Shown here in pieces: positions 6,563 to 11,196 of a stretch of DNA of 11,196 nt. Position numbers and translations under genes: made by a program. Position 1 is the first letter of the stretch. Each line of letters starts with the position of its first letter. The notes beneath the pieces are model-generated. The model had not been told where the DNA came from. It did no database searches and saw only the letters and a program-made list of their open reading frames with translations. The DNA comes from Gammaproteobacteria bacterium. GTDB taxonomy: Bacteria; Pseudomonadota; Gammaproteobacteria; PS1; Pseudothioglobaceae. The stretch is taken from contig JAQRMT010000029.1 in the NCBI GenBank assembly GCA_028599035.1, positions 3,352 to 14,547 on the forward strand, read 5' to 3'.

Positions 6563-7372
6563 ATGCCAGAATTACCCGAAGTTGAAACCACCAAACTTGG
6601 ACTTGAGCCACTAATTATCAATCAGATAGTTGAGCGGGTGATGCTGCATCGGGATAATTTGCGTTGGGAAATTCCCAAACATTTACCAACAACGCTGGCC
6701 AATCAAGCTGTAAATGTGATTGAACGGCGAGGGAAGTATTTGTTGATTAAATTTAAAGCAGGTATGTTGATTGTTCATTTGGGCATGAGTGGGTCGATTA
6801 AAGTGGTAGATAATGACACGCCGCTCAAAAAACACGACCATTTTGAATTAGCATTTACGAATGGAAAATGTATGCGCTTAAATGACCCTAGGCGGTTCGG
6901 GGCAGTGTTGTTTTCTGTGGATAACACGCATCCTTTATTGGATAATTTGGGTGTTGAGCCATTAGAGACATTGTTTGATGAGCAATATTTATATGGCAAA
7001 TCTCACAAAAAACAGCAAAACATCAAGGCGTTTATTATGGACAGCAAAGTGGTGGTTGGCGTGGGTAATATCTATGCTTGCGAGAGTTTACACCAAGCAG
7101 GCATCAACCCTGAACGAAAAGCAGGCAGTGTAAGTAAAAAACGCTATGCATTCTTAACTCAATGTATCAAAGATATTCTCACTCAGGCAATCAAGGCTGG
7201 CGGAACAACTTTGCAAGATTTTTCCTCAGTAGACGGCAAGCCTGGATATTTCGCACAGACTTTATCCGTGTATGGGCGTGAAAATAAAAATTGCACACAA
7301 TGTCGTAGTAAAATAGCACGCATTACACAAAATCAACGCTCAACTTTTTATTGCCCATCATGTCAGACATAG
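6563..7372 (+). CDS. mutM: Formamidopyrimidine-DNA glycosylase (8-oxoguanine repair)
   Basis: 269 residues, the standard length. It removes 8-oxoguanine and formamidopyrimidines from DNA and nicks the abasic site. All key elements are present: PELPEVE directly after Met 1 (Pro 2 nucleophile, Glu 3), RRGKYL with the catalytic Lys 58, HLGMSG (72-77), NDPRRFGA (107-114), GVGNIYA with Asn 169, and a C-terminal zinc finger with Cys 244, 247, 264 and 267 and Arg 259. It should be active. There is no clear ribosome binding site before the ATG. The last 13 bases overlap the next gene, so the two are coupled. It is divergent from nhaA across a 113-base region containing two inverted repeats. Confidence 0.96.
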   Translation: MPELPEVETTKLGLEPLIINQIVERVMLHRDNLRWEIPKHLPTTLANQAVNVIERRGKYLLIKFKAGMLIVHLGMSGSIKVVDNDTPLKKHDHFELAFTNGKCMRLNDPRRFGAVLFSVDNTHPLLDNLGVEPLETLFDEQYLYGKSHKKQQNIKAFIMDSKVVVGVGNIYACESLHQAGINPERKAGSVSKKRYAFLTQCIKDILTQAIKAGGTTLQDFSSVDGKPGYFAQTLSVYGRENKNCTQCRSKIARITQNQRSTFYCPSCQT

Positions 7373-7767
7373 ATACCCCACAAGAAATATTTGAAACCAA
7401 CTGCGGCACCAACTCAGAGCCATTTGCCTTGCAAAATTTAGGCAGTTATATGGAGCCTGAGTTTAGTGAAAATTGCATTTTAATTATTGACCCTGGCATG
7501 CAGATCCATCATCGTGCTTATGCGGTGGTGCGCTACGAAGGCGAGCTGTACTTCCGCCAATACCTTGAGCGTGGTGCTACTAAATTTTTAGTACCATTAA
7601 GCACACAACATGATGAAATTGAGCTGAAAGGTGAGTTTGAAACAATCGGTTGCGTAGTGCAGCAAAAACAACGCAAGCAAAAACCATTGCATTATTACCA
7701 CCTAAATTCTGAAACTAAAAAAATGGATTTTTCTATTTCTGGCAAAGAAAAGGAAAAAGAAGGGTAA
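7360..7767 (+). CDS. Stand-alone S24/LexA-fold protein lacking the catalytic Ser-Lys pair
   Basis: 135 residues from the ATG at 7360; a TTG three codons upstream is in frame but less likely. The protein is little more than an S24 (LexA/UmuD/phage repressor C-terminal) domain, with no helix-turn-helix in front. The FALQNLGSYMEPEF segment (22-35) matches the LexA block where the catalytic serine lies, but the sequence is G28-S29-Y30-M31, putting tyrosine at the serine position of the usual G-x-S-M. At the lysine position (the TVKRL block of LexA) it reads LYFRQYL (63-69), with arginine at 66. Both catalytic residues therefore seem to be lost, so self-cleavage is not expected. The C-terminus is lysine/glutamate-rich and probably disordered. 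It overlaps mutM by 13 bases. Function unknown; a binding or sensing role is an inference. Confidence 0.72.
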   Translation: MSDIDTPQEIFETNCGTNSEPFALQNLGSYMEPEFSENCILIIDPGMQIHHRAYAVVRYEGELYFRQYLERGATKFLVPLSTQHDEIELKGEFETIGCVVQQKQRKQKPLHYYHLNSETKKMDFSISGKEKEKEG

Positions 7768-7768
7768 C

Positions 7769-8479
7769 TTAATCAATCCAAATAAGATGTGCCATTCTTC
7801 CTGAGTTTGCGCCGTCTCGGCGATAAGAAAAATAATCTTGTTCTTGCTCCACAGTGCACTGGTCTCCGCCTGTAATTTTTTTAACACCTAAGTCATTCAA
7901 AATAATGCGTGCGGCTTGATAAATATCCAAATGGTATTTACCTCCTTTTTGCGTGAATGCCATATTCAGCTTTTCATCCTTGGTAATAAATTGTTTGAAT
8001 ACCTCTTCGCCTATTTCAAGATTTTTAGCGCAAATTGCCGCACCAAAATGCACCAACAAATCACGCTCGTCAAACCGAGTGATAAACGATTCAATCACGC
8101 CGTTTAAAATCCCCTGCCAACCTGCATGAGCAATCCCAACTTGTGTGCCCGATTGATTAGAGGCAAAAATTGGTAAACAATCTGCCGTCATCACCGCACA
8201 GACTACGCCTTTTTCACAAGTAATAACAGCGTCCCCCTCGCAATCGTGAGAATTGGCATCTAGGCAAATATTAGAATGGGTTTGATTGAGCCATTTCGGC
8301 ATATTGGGCAGCTCAAAATGCGTTACTAACAATTCACGATTATGAGCAACGGCATCAAGATTATCACCTGTGTGTGTTGCTAAATTAAAATTATCATAAT
8401 TACCAACACTCGCCCCACCCGCTAGGTATCGTGGGGTTGAAAGTAAGCCAACATTATTTGGAAAATTAGGCGGGGTCAT
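7769..8479 (-). CDS. pgeF: Peptidoglycan editing factor PgeF (YfiH, multicopper polyphenol oxidase fold)
   Basis: 236 residues, typical length. The conserved metal site is intact: QTHS (His 68), ADCLP (Cys 101) and IAHAGWQG (His 118), followed by LEIGEEV (154-160) and FSYRRDGANSGRMA (217-230). In E. coli the YfiH/PgeF protein removes misincorporated serine-containing muropeptide precursors; members of the family also show purine nucleoside phosphorylase or laccase-like activity. The ATG overlaps the end of rluD by 14 bases, the conserved rluD-yfiH order, and translation is probably coupled. The stop is separated by one base from the stop of the convergent S24-like gene, leaving no room for a terminator between them. 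Confidence 0.93.
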   Translation of the reverse strand: MTPPNFPNNVGLLSTPRYLAGGASVGNYDNFNLATHTGDNLDAVAHNRELLVTHFELPNMPKWLNQTHSNICLDANSHDCEGDAVITCEKGVVCAVMTADCLPIFASNQSGTQVGIAHAGWQGILNGVIESFITRFDERDLLVHFGAAICAKNLEIGEEVFKQFITKDEKLNMAFTQKGGKYHLDIYQAARIILNDLGVKKITGGDQCTVEQEQDYFSYRRDGANSGRMAHLIWID

Positions 8480-9416
8480 ATTTTTGTAATACCTTAATAA
8501 GGGCTTGCATATCTTGTGGCAATGACGCTTTCCATGACATTTCCTCGCCTGAAATTGGATGCATTAAGGTGAGTTTTTTAGAATGTAGCATTTGACGATT
8601 AAAGCCTTTGAGCGTATCTTTGAGTGCTTCATCTGCTTTTTTGGGAAAACGAATTTTGCCACCATACATCGGATCAGCAATTAATGGGTGCCCGATGTGA
8701 GACATATGCACTCGAATTTGATGGGTGCGTCCTGTTTCTAAAATCGCCTTGATATGGGTATGATGTGCAAATCTATCAATCACACGGTAATGTGTGGTGG
8801 CGTGCTTACCGTCCTCAACTACCGCCTGTCTAATCCGATCTTTTGGGTCGCGTCCAATCGGCTCATCAATCGTGCCACCTGAAATCATATGTCCATACAC
8901 AATGGCAGAATATTCCCTATCTACGCTGTGCTCTTGTAATTGCTCAACAAGGTTTTTTTGTGCCAGTTCGCTGCGTGCAACCACCATTAAACCCGATGTG
9001 TTTTTATCCAAACGATGCACAATCCCTGCCCTGTCAAGATTGGCAAGCGAAGCGTCATAATGCAGCAATGCGTTTGCCAATGTCCCTGTCCAATTACCTG
9101 CACCCGGATGCGTGACTAAGCCGACTGGCTTGTTAATAATAATAATATCTGTATCCTCAAATACTATGTTTAATGGTATGTCTTCTGCCACCCAATCGTT
9201 GGTTTTTTCCTGTTTAATCTCAAGTGCAATAATTTCACCGCCCGATACTTTTTCTTTGGGTTTGAAGGTTTTGCCATTAATAAGCGCACCACCTGACTTT
9301 ACCCAAGTGGTGATTTTTGAGCGAGAATAATCCGGTAACATTAATGCTAATGCACTGTCAATGCGTTGCCCGATTAATCGGTCTGGAATAATGATATTGA
9401 GTTGATTCATACGCAT
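8466..9416 (-). CDS. rluD: 23S rRNA pseudouridine 1911/1915/1917 synthase RluD
   Basis: 316 residues. The N-terminal S4 RNA-binding domain (about 14-70, including RIDSALALMLPDYSRS) is followed by the RluA-type catalytic domain: INKPVGLVTHPG (94-105), GIVHRLDKNTSGLMVVA (131-147) with catalytic Asp 137, and GRTHQIRVHMSHIGHPLIAD further on. It modifies helix 69 of 23S rRNA at the subunit interface. Two starts are possible, ATG at 9416 and ATG at 9410; neither has a ribosome binding site. The gene begins only 15 bases after the CCA end of a tRNA-Glu on the same strand, with no terminator between, so it may be released from a tRNA-containing transcript. The pgeF start overlaps its end. Confidence 0.94.
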   Translation of the reverse strand: MRMNQLNIIIPDRLIGQRIDSALALMLPDYSRSKITTWVKSGGALINGKTFKPKEKVSGGEIIALEIKQEKTNDWVAEDIPLNIVFEDTDIIIINKPVGLVTHPGAGNWTGTLANALLHYDASLANLDRAGIVHRLDKNTSGLMVVARSELAQKNLVEQLQEHSVDREYSAIVYGHMISGGTIDEPIGRDPKDRIRQAVVEDGKHATTHYRVIDRFAHHTHIKAILETGRTHQIRVHMSHIGHPLIADPMYGGKIRFPKKADEALKDTLKGFNRQMLHSKKLTLMHPISGEEMSWKASLPQDMQALIKVLQKYDPA

Positions 9417-9431
9417 TTAGATTTTATAATT

Positions 9432-9508
9432 TGGCGTCCCGTAAGAGATTTGAACTCCTGTTGCCAGGATGAAATCCTGGAGTCCTGGGCCAGCTAGACG
9501 AACGGGAC
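9432..9508 (-). tRNA. tRNA-Glu (anticodon UUC), copy upstream of rluD
   Basis: Full cloverleaf of 77 bases with encoded CCA. Acceptor stem GTCCCGT / ACGGGAC, all Watson-Crick; anticodon stem CCAGG / CCTGG around ATTTCAT, giving anticodon TTC; T stem AGGAG / CTCTT (one G-U pair) around TTCAAAT; discriminator G. The D region resembles E. coli tRNA-Glu. It lies downstream of the terminator that closes the other tRNA unit and directly upstream of rluD. Confidence 0.95.
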
Positions 9509-9514
9509 GAGGGT

Positions 9515-9520
9515 ATTTTA
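9515..9520 (-). promoter_or_regulatory. Candidate -10 element abutting tRNA-Glu
   Basis: TAAAAT on the minus strand ends six bases before the mature 5' end of the tRNA-Glu at 9508. The -35 position falls in the T run of the upstream terminator (TTTTTC or similar), a poor match. If used, transcription would start at or next to the mature tRNA 5' base. Some independent promoter is expected here because a strong terminator separates this tRNA from the one upstream. Confidence 0.35.
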
Positions 9521-9542
9521 CACCATTTTTTGAAGGCGAAAA

Positions 9543-9577
9543 AAAATGGCTCAGTTTTTATCAAACTGAGCCATTTT
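9543..9577 (-). terminator. Strong Rho-independent terminator between the two tRNA-Glu genes
   Basis: A perfect 15-bp inverted repeat (AAAATGGCTCAGTTT / AAACTGAGCCATTTT) around a 5-base loop, followed on the minus strand by an eight-T run. It ends the tRNA-Ala/tRNA-Glu transcript, seven bases after the CCA end. Confidence 0.93.
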
Positions 9578-9583
9578 AAAGTA

Positions 9584-9658
9584 TGGCATCGCCTAGGAGA
9601 ATCGAACTCCTCTTACCAGGATGAAAACCTGGGGTCCTAACCGATAGACGAAGGCGAC
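9584..9658 (-). tRNA. tRNA-Glu (anticodon UUC), copy paired with tRNA-Ala
   Basis: Full cloverleaf of 75 bases with encoded CCA. Acceptor GTCGCCT / AGGCGAT with a G-U wobble at the terminal 1-72 pair; anticodon stem CCAGG / CCTGG around TTTTCAT (anticodon TTC); T stem AGGAG / CTCCT, perfect, around TTCGATT. Its body differs in many positions from the other tRNA-Glu, although both read the same codons. It is 15 bases downstream of tRNA-Ala on the same transcript. Confidence 0.95.
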
Positions 9659-9673
9659 ATAATTTTTTCTACT

Positions 9674-9749
9674 TGGTGGAGCTAAGCGGGATCGAACCGC
9701 TGACCCCGACACTGCCAGTGTCGTGCTCTCCCAGCTGAGCTATAGCCCC
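9674..9749 (-). tRNA. tRNA-Ala (anticodon GGC)
   Basis: 76 bases with encoded CCA. Acceptor GGGGCTA / TAGCTCC includes the G3-U70 pair that is the alanine identity element; anticodon stem CGACA / TGTCG around CTGGCAG gives anticodon GGC; T loop TTCGATC; discriminator A. First gene after the strong promoter at 9781-9808. Confidence 0.97.
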
Positions 9750-9780
9750 AAAAAAACTGGCTACCAAACAAAAGAGATGA

Positions 9781-9808
9781 ATTATAGTCTGTATGGCAAA
9801 TTAGTCAA
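9781..9808 (-). promoter_or_regulatory. Sigma-70 promoter for the tRNA-Ala/tRNA-Glu unit
   Basis: On the minus strand TTGACT (9803-9808) and a perfect TATAAT (9781-9786) are separated by 16 bases. Transcription would start near 9774, leaving a leader of about 25 bases before tRNA-Ala. This is the best promoter match in the window, as expected for a stable RNA unit. The divergent hydrolase gene starts 15 bases from its -35. Confidence 0.82.
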
Positions 9809-9822
9809 GTTAAAATGCACCT

Positions 9823-10545
9823 ATGTTAGAAAGAAAATATACTGAAAAAACCTTTACTTTGGAAATTCTTTACCATATTGGCGCATTGGAAGATTCAATT
9901 CACTTCATTTTTGACCACGAGAGTAAAACTTGTGCCATTGTTGATCCGGCTTGGGATGCAGATTTATTCATTCAACGCATTCATGATAGGGGTTACAAAC
10001 TGACCGATATTTGGCTAACGCATTGGCATTTTGACCATACCAATGCCGTTGATGAAATTGTGGAAAAAACAGGCGCAAAAGTTACTGTTGGCGTTCATGA
10101 GGTGCCTTATTTGCAAATTGATACCTTGCCTGAAACGGTTAATGACAATGACACTATTTTTATCGGTAACACGGCCGCTAAAATTATCAATACACCGGGG
10201 CATAGTGCTGGCGGAATTTGCTATTTGTTAGAGGGGCATATTATTGTTGGCGATACGCTATTTGTTTATGGTGCAGGGCACTGTTCGTTACCTGGCGGCA
10301 ATATAAATGAGTTGTTCCATTCTATGCAAAAACTCAAGCAAGTTGACGATAAAGCGATGCTGCATTGCGGACATGATTATGGTTGCAAAATTGAAACCAC
10401 GATGGGCGAGCAAAAACAAGGTAATGCTTATTTGTTGATTGACAATGAATTGAATTTTGTACACTATGTAAAGGGTATGTCAACAGGTCAATACCCTTAT
10501 CCAACTGCGGCGCTTACCAAGGCGGAAATTCAAACTATGTTATGA
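9823..10545 (+). CDS. Metallo-beta-lactamase-fold hydrolase, glyoxalase II-like
   Basis: 240 residues. The binuclear metal site is complete: THWHFDH at 66-72 (His 67, His 69, Asp 71, His 72), TPGHS with His 127, GDTLF with Asp 144, and CGHDYG with His 184. The layout resembles hydroxyacylglutathione hydrolase (GloB) and related thioester or persulfide hydrolases; the CGHDYG block is close to the GHEY of glyoxalase II. The substrate cannot be fixed from sequence: glyoxalase II, persulfide dioxygenase-like and general hydrolase roles are all open. The ATG at 9823 has no ribosome binding site. A TAAAAT ends six bases before it, so a leaderless message is possible. It is divergent from the tRNA-Ala promoter. 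Confidence 0.87.
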   Translation: MLERKYTEKTFTLEILYHIGALEDSIHFIFDHESKTCAIVDPAWDADLFIQRIHDRGYKLTDIWLTHWHFDHTNAVDEIVEKTGAKVTVGVHEVPYLQIDTLPETVNDNDTIFIGNTAAKIINTPGHSAGGICYLLEGHIIVGDTLFVYGAGHCSLPGGNINELFHSMQKLKQVDDKAMLHCGHDYGCKIETTMGEQKQGNAYLLIDNELNFVHYVKGMSTGQYPYPTAALTKAEIQTML

Positions 10546-10583
10546 TTATCTTTTGAATTAGAACATTGAAATTTTTCACAATT

Positions 10584-11048
10584 ATGCAGAAATCTTATTA
10601 CAAATTGCCAATTTATTTTATGATTGTGATATTTTTTATTCATGACTTGTGGCTAGATTACTTAGAACAAGAATTTAATGGACATTTTTATTTGGAATTG
10701 GTGCTTTTCATTGCAATTTTTTCCTTATTTATTCAGCAAATTAATCAACTTAAAAAAAACAGACAGAAATTGCTGGCAGCCACAAACACCATTAAAAATT
10801 TACAAGGAGAGATGGCTGAATATATTAATCAAGAATTTAAAAAATGGCAATTAACCAATGCAGAAAAAGAAGTTGCGTGGCTAATCGTTAAAGGGTTCTC
10901 ATTTAAAGAAATTGCGCACATTCGCAAAGTATCAGAAAAAACTATCTCTCAACAATCAGCAACGATTTATAAAAAGTCAGGACATTGTAACCGCCACGAG
11001 TTGATGAGTGCTTTTTTAGAAGAATTTATCAACTTTCCATTACATTAA
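10584..11048 (+). CDS. Membrane-tethered LuxR-type helix-turn-helix protein
   Basis: 154 residues from the ATG at 10584; an in-frame TTG at 10566 would add six residues, and neither start has a clear ribosome binding site. Two hydrophobic helices (about 8-24 and 36-53) are followed by a charged, probably coiled-coil segment (54-86), and then a LuxR/GerE-type DNA-binding domain (88-150): LTNAEKEVAWLIVKGFSFKEIA, then SEKTISQQSATIYKKSG and a terminal helix. In the LuxR family this is the DNA-contacting and dimerising domain. No receiver or ligand-binding domain is present, so any signal would have to enter through the membrane helices or coiled coil. It starts 38 bases after the hydrolase gene on the same strand and could be cotranscribed with it. 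Target genes are unknown; the next gene rightward is a candidate. Confidence 0.78.
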   Translation: MQKSYYKLPIYFMIVIFFIHDLWLDYLEQEFNGHFYLELVLFIAIFSLFIQQINQLKKNRQKLLAATNTIKNLQGEMAEYINQEFKKWQLTNAEKEVAWLIVKGFSFKEIAHIRKVSEKTISQQSATIYKKSGHCNRHELMSAFLEEFINFPLH

Positions 11049-11084
11049 TACCCTGCTCACACTTTCTACTTTTGGATTAGAGTC

Positions 11085-11130
11085 TAGGTATAAACACCTA
11101 TATGTCTAACCTTGTAGTATTTTACCTATA
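11085..11130. repeat. ACCTATA repeats in the gap before the last gene
   Basis: The 141-base gap 11049-11189 holds no gene or terminator that I can see. Within it ACCTATA occurs at 11096-11102 and again at 11124-11130 (28 bases apart), and TAGGT (11085-11089) with ACCTA (11096-11100) makes a short inverted repeat with a 6-base spacer. They could be operator half-sites for the gene starting at 11190, but the elements are short and the region AT-rich. Confidence 0.3.
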
Positions 11131-11176
11131 GATATTTTCTAAAATTTAACGAATAATTAGCACTAAGTTTGATTAT

Positions 11177-11183
11177 AAAGGAG
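11177..11183 (+). promoter_or_regulatory. Ribosome binding site for the gene at the right edge
   Basis: AAAGGAG lies six bases before ATG at 11190, an almost ideal arrangement and much stronger than that of the other rightward genes here. It is the main evidence that a real gene starts at the edge. Confidence 0.75.
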
Positions 11184-11189
11184 AATCTT

Positions 11190-11196
11190 ATGAAAT
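11190..11196 (+). CDS. Start of an unidentified gene, cut by the window edge
   Basis: Only ATG AAA and one further base are visible. A real start is inferred from the ribosome binding site alone. A Met-Lys opening is common for secreted or membrane proteins, but nothing can be said about the product. Confidence 0.65.

Noticed and set aside
7702..7887. Leftward open frame spanning the S24-like/pgeF junction
   Set aside because: It overlaps the ends of both real genes, its phenylalanine-rich product comes from antisense lysine codons, and it has no ribosome binding site.
8794..9330. Three rightward open frames opposite rluD
   Set aside because: All are antisense to the conserved RluD catalytic and S4 domains; no start signals.
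9420..9760. tRNA cluster as an integration site for a mobile element
   Set aside because: No integrase, no direct repeat of a tRNA 3' end and only ordinary chromosomal genes on both sides; the two tRNA-Glu genes are both complete and too different to be an attachment-site duplication.

Overview
The window looks like chromosomal housekeeping DNA from an AT-rich gammaproteobacterium. The supporting signs are RluB, RluD-PgeF in tandem as in enteric bacteria, YgfZ, NhaA, NhaD, MutM and a YfiH-type protein, together with tRNA-Ala(GGC) and tRNA-Glu(UUC) genes that encode CCA and resemble the E. coli genes. Two different sodium/proton antiporters and a compact layout with many overlapping genes would fit a small-genome marine lineage such as the sulfur-oxidising SUP05/Thioglobus group. 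That placement is an inference from gene content and base composition; no search was run. I see no phage, insertion sequence, CRISPR array or defence island.

Positions 1-6449 are read entirely leftward. From right to left they hold nhaA, a four-helix membrane protein related to the membrane domain of urate hydroxylase PuuD (closed by a clear hairpin terminator at 4592-4618), then a tightly packed set ygfZ-nhaD-coaX-trpS whose neighbours overlap or nearly touch. A probable new promoter follows, then a strong ribosome binding site feeding a 12-codon reading frame, a DUF4760-type membrane-anchored protein, and the start of rluB.

Positions 6563-7767 are read rightward: mutM (8-oxoguanine repair glycosylase) overlaps a small LexA/S24-fold protein that has lost both catalytic residues. 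It meets pgeF tail to tail with one base between the stop codons. Positions 7769-9749 are again leftward: tRNA-Ala and one tRNA-Glu, driven by a strong sigma-70 promoter and closed by a 15-bp hairpin terminator, then a second, diverged tRNA-Glu, rluD and pgeF, with no terminator between tRNA and rluD. Rightward from 9823 lie a glyoxalase II-like metallo-beta-lactamase-fold hydrolase, a small membrane-tethered LuxR-type regulator, and, at the right edge, a ribosome binding site and the first codons of another gene.

Functionally the window combines translation genes (trpS, tRNAs, rluB, rluD), sodium/pH balance (nhaA, nhaD), cofactor and Fe-S upkeep (coaX, ygfZ), DNA repair (mutM) and cell-wall fidelity (pgeF). 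The points most worth a second look are the catalytically dead S24 protein coupled to mutM, the mini-frame with a near-perfect ribosome binding site overlapping the DUF4760 gene, the two diverged tRNA-Glu(UUC) genes with one fused to rluD transcription, the membrane-bound LuxR-type protein, and the Fe-S-type cysteine cluster in TrpS. I did not find a convincing new multi-gene system.
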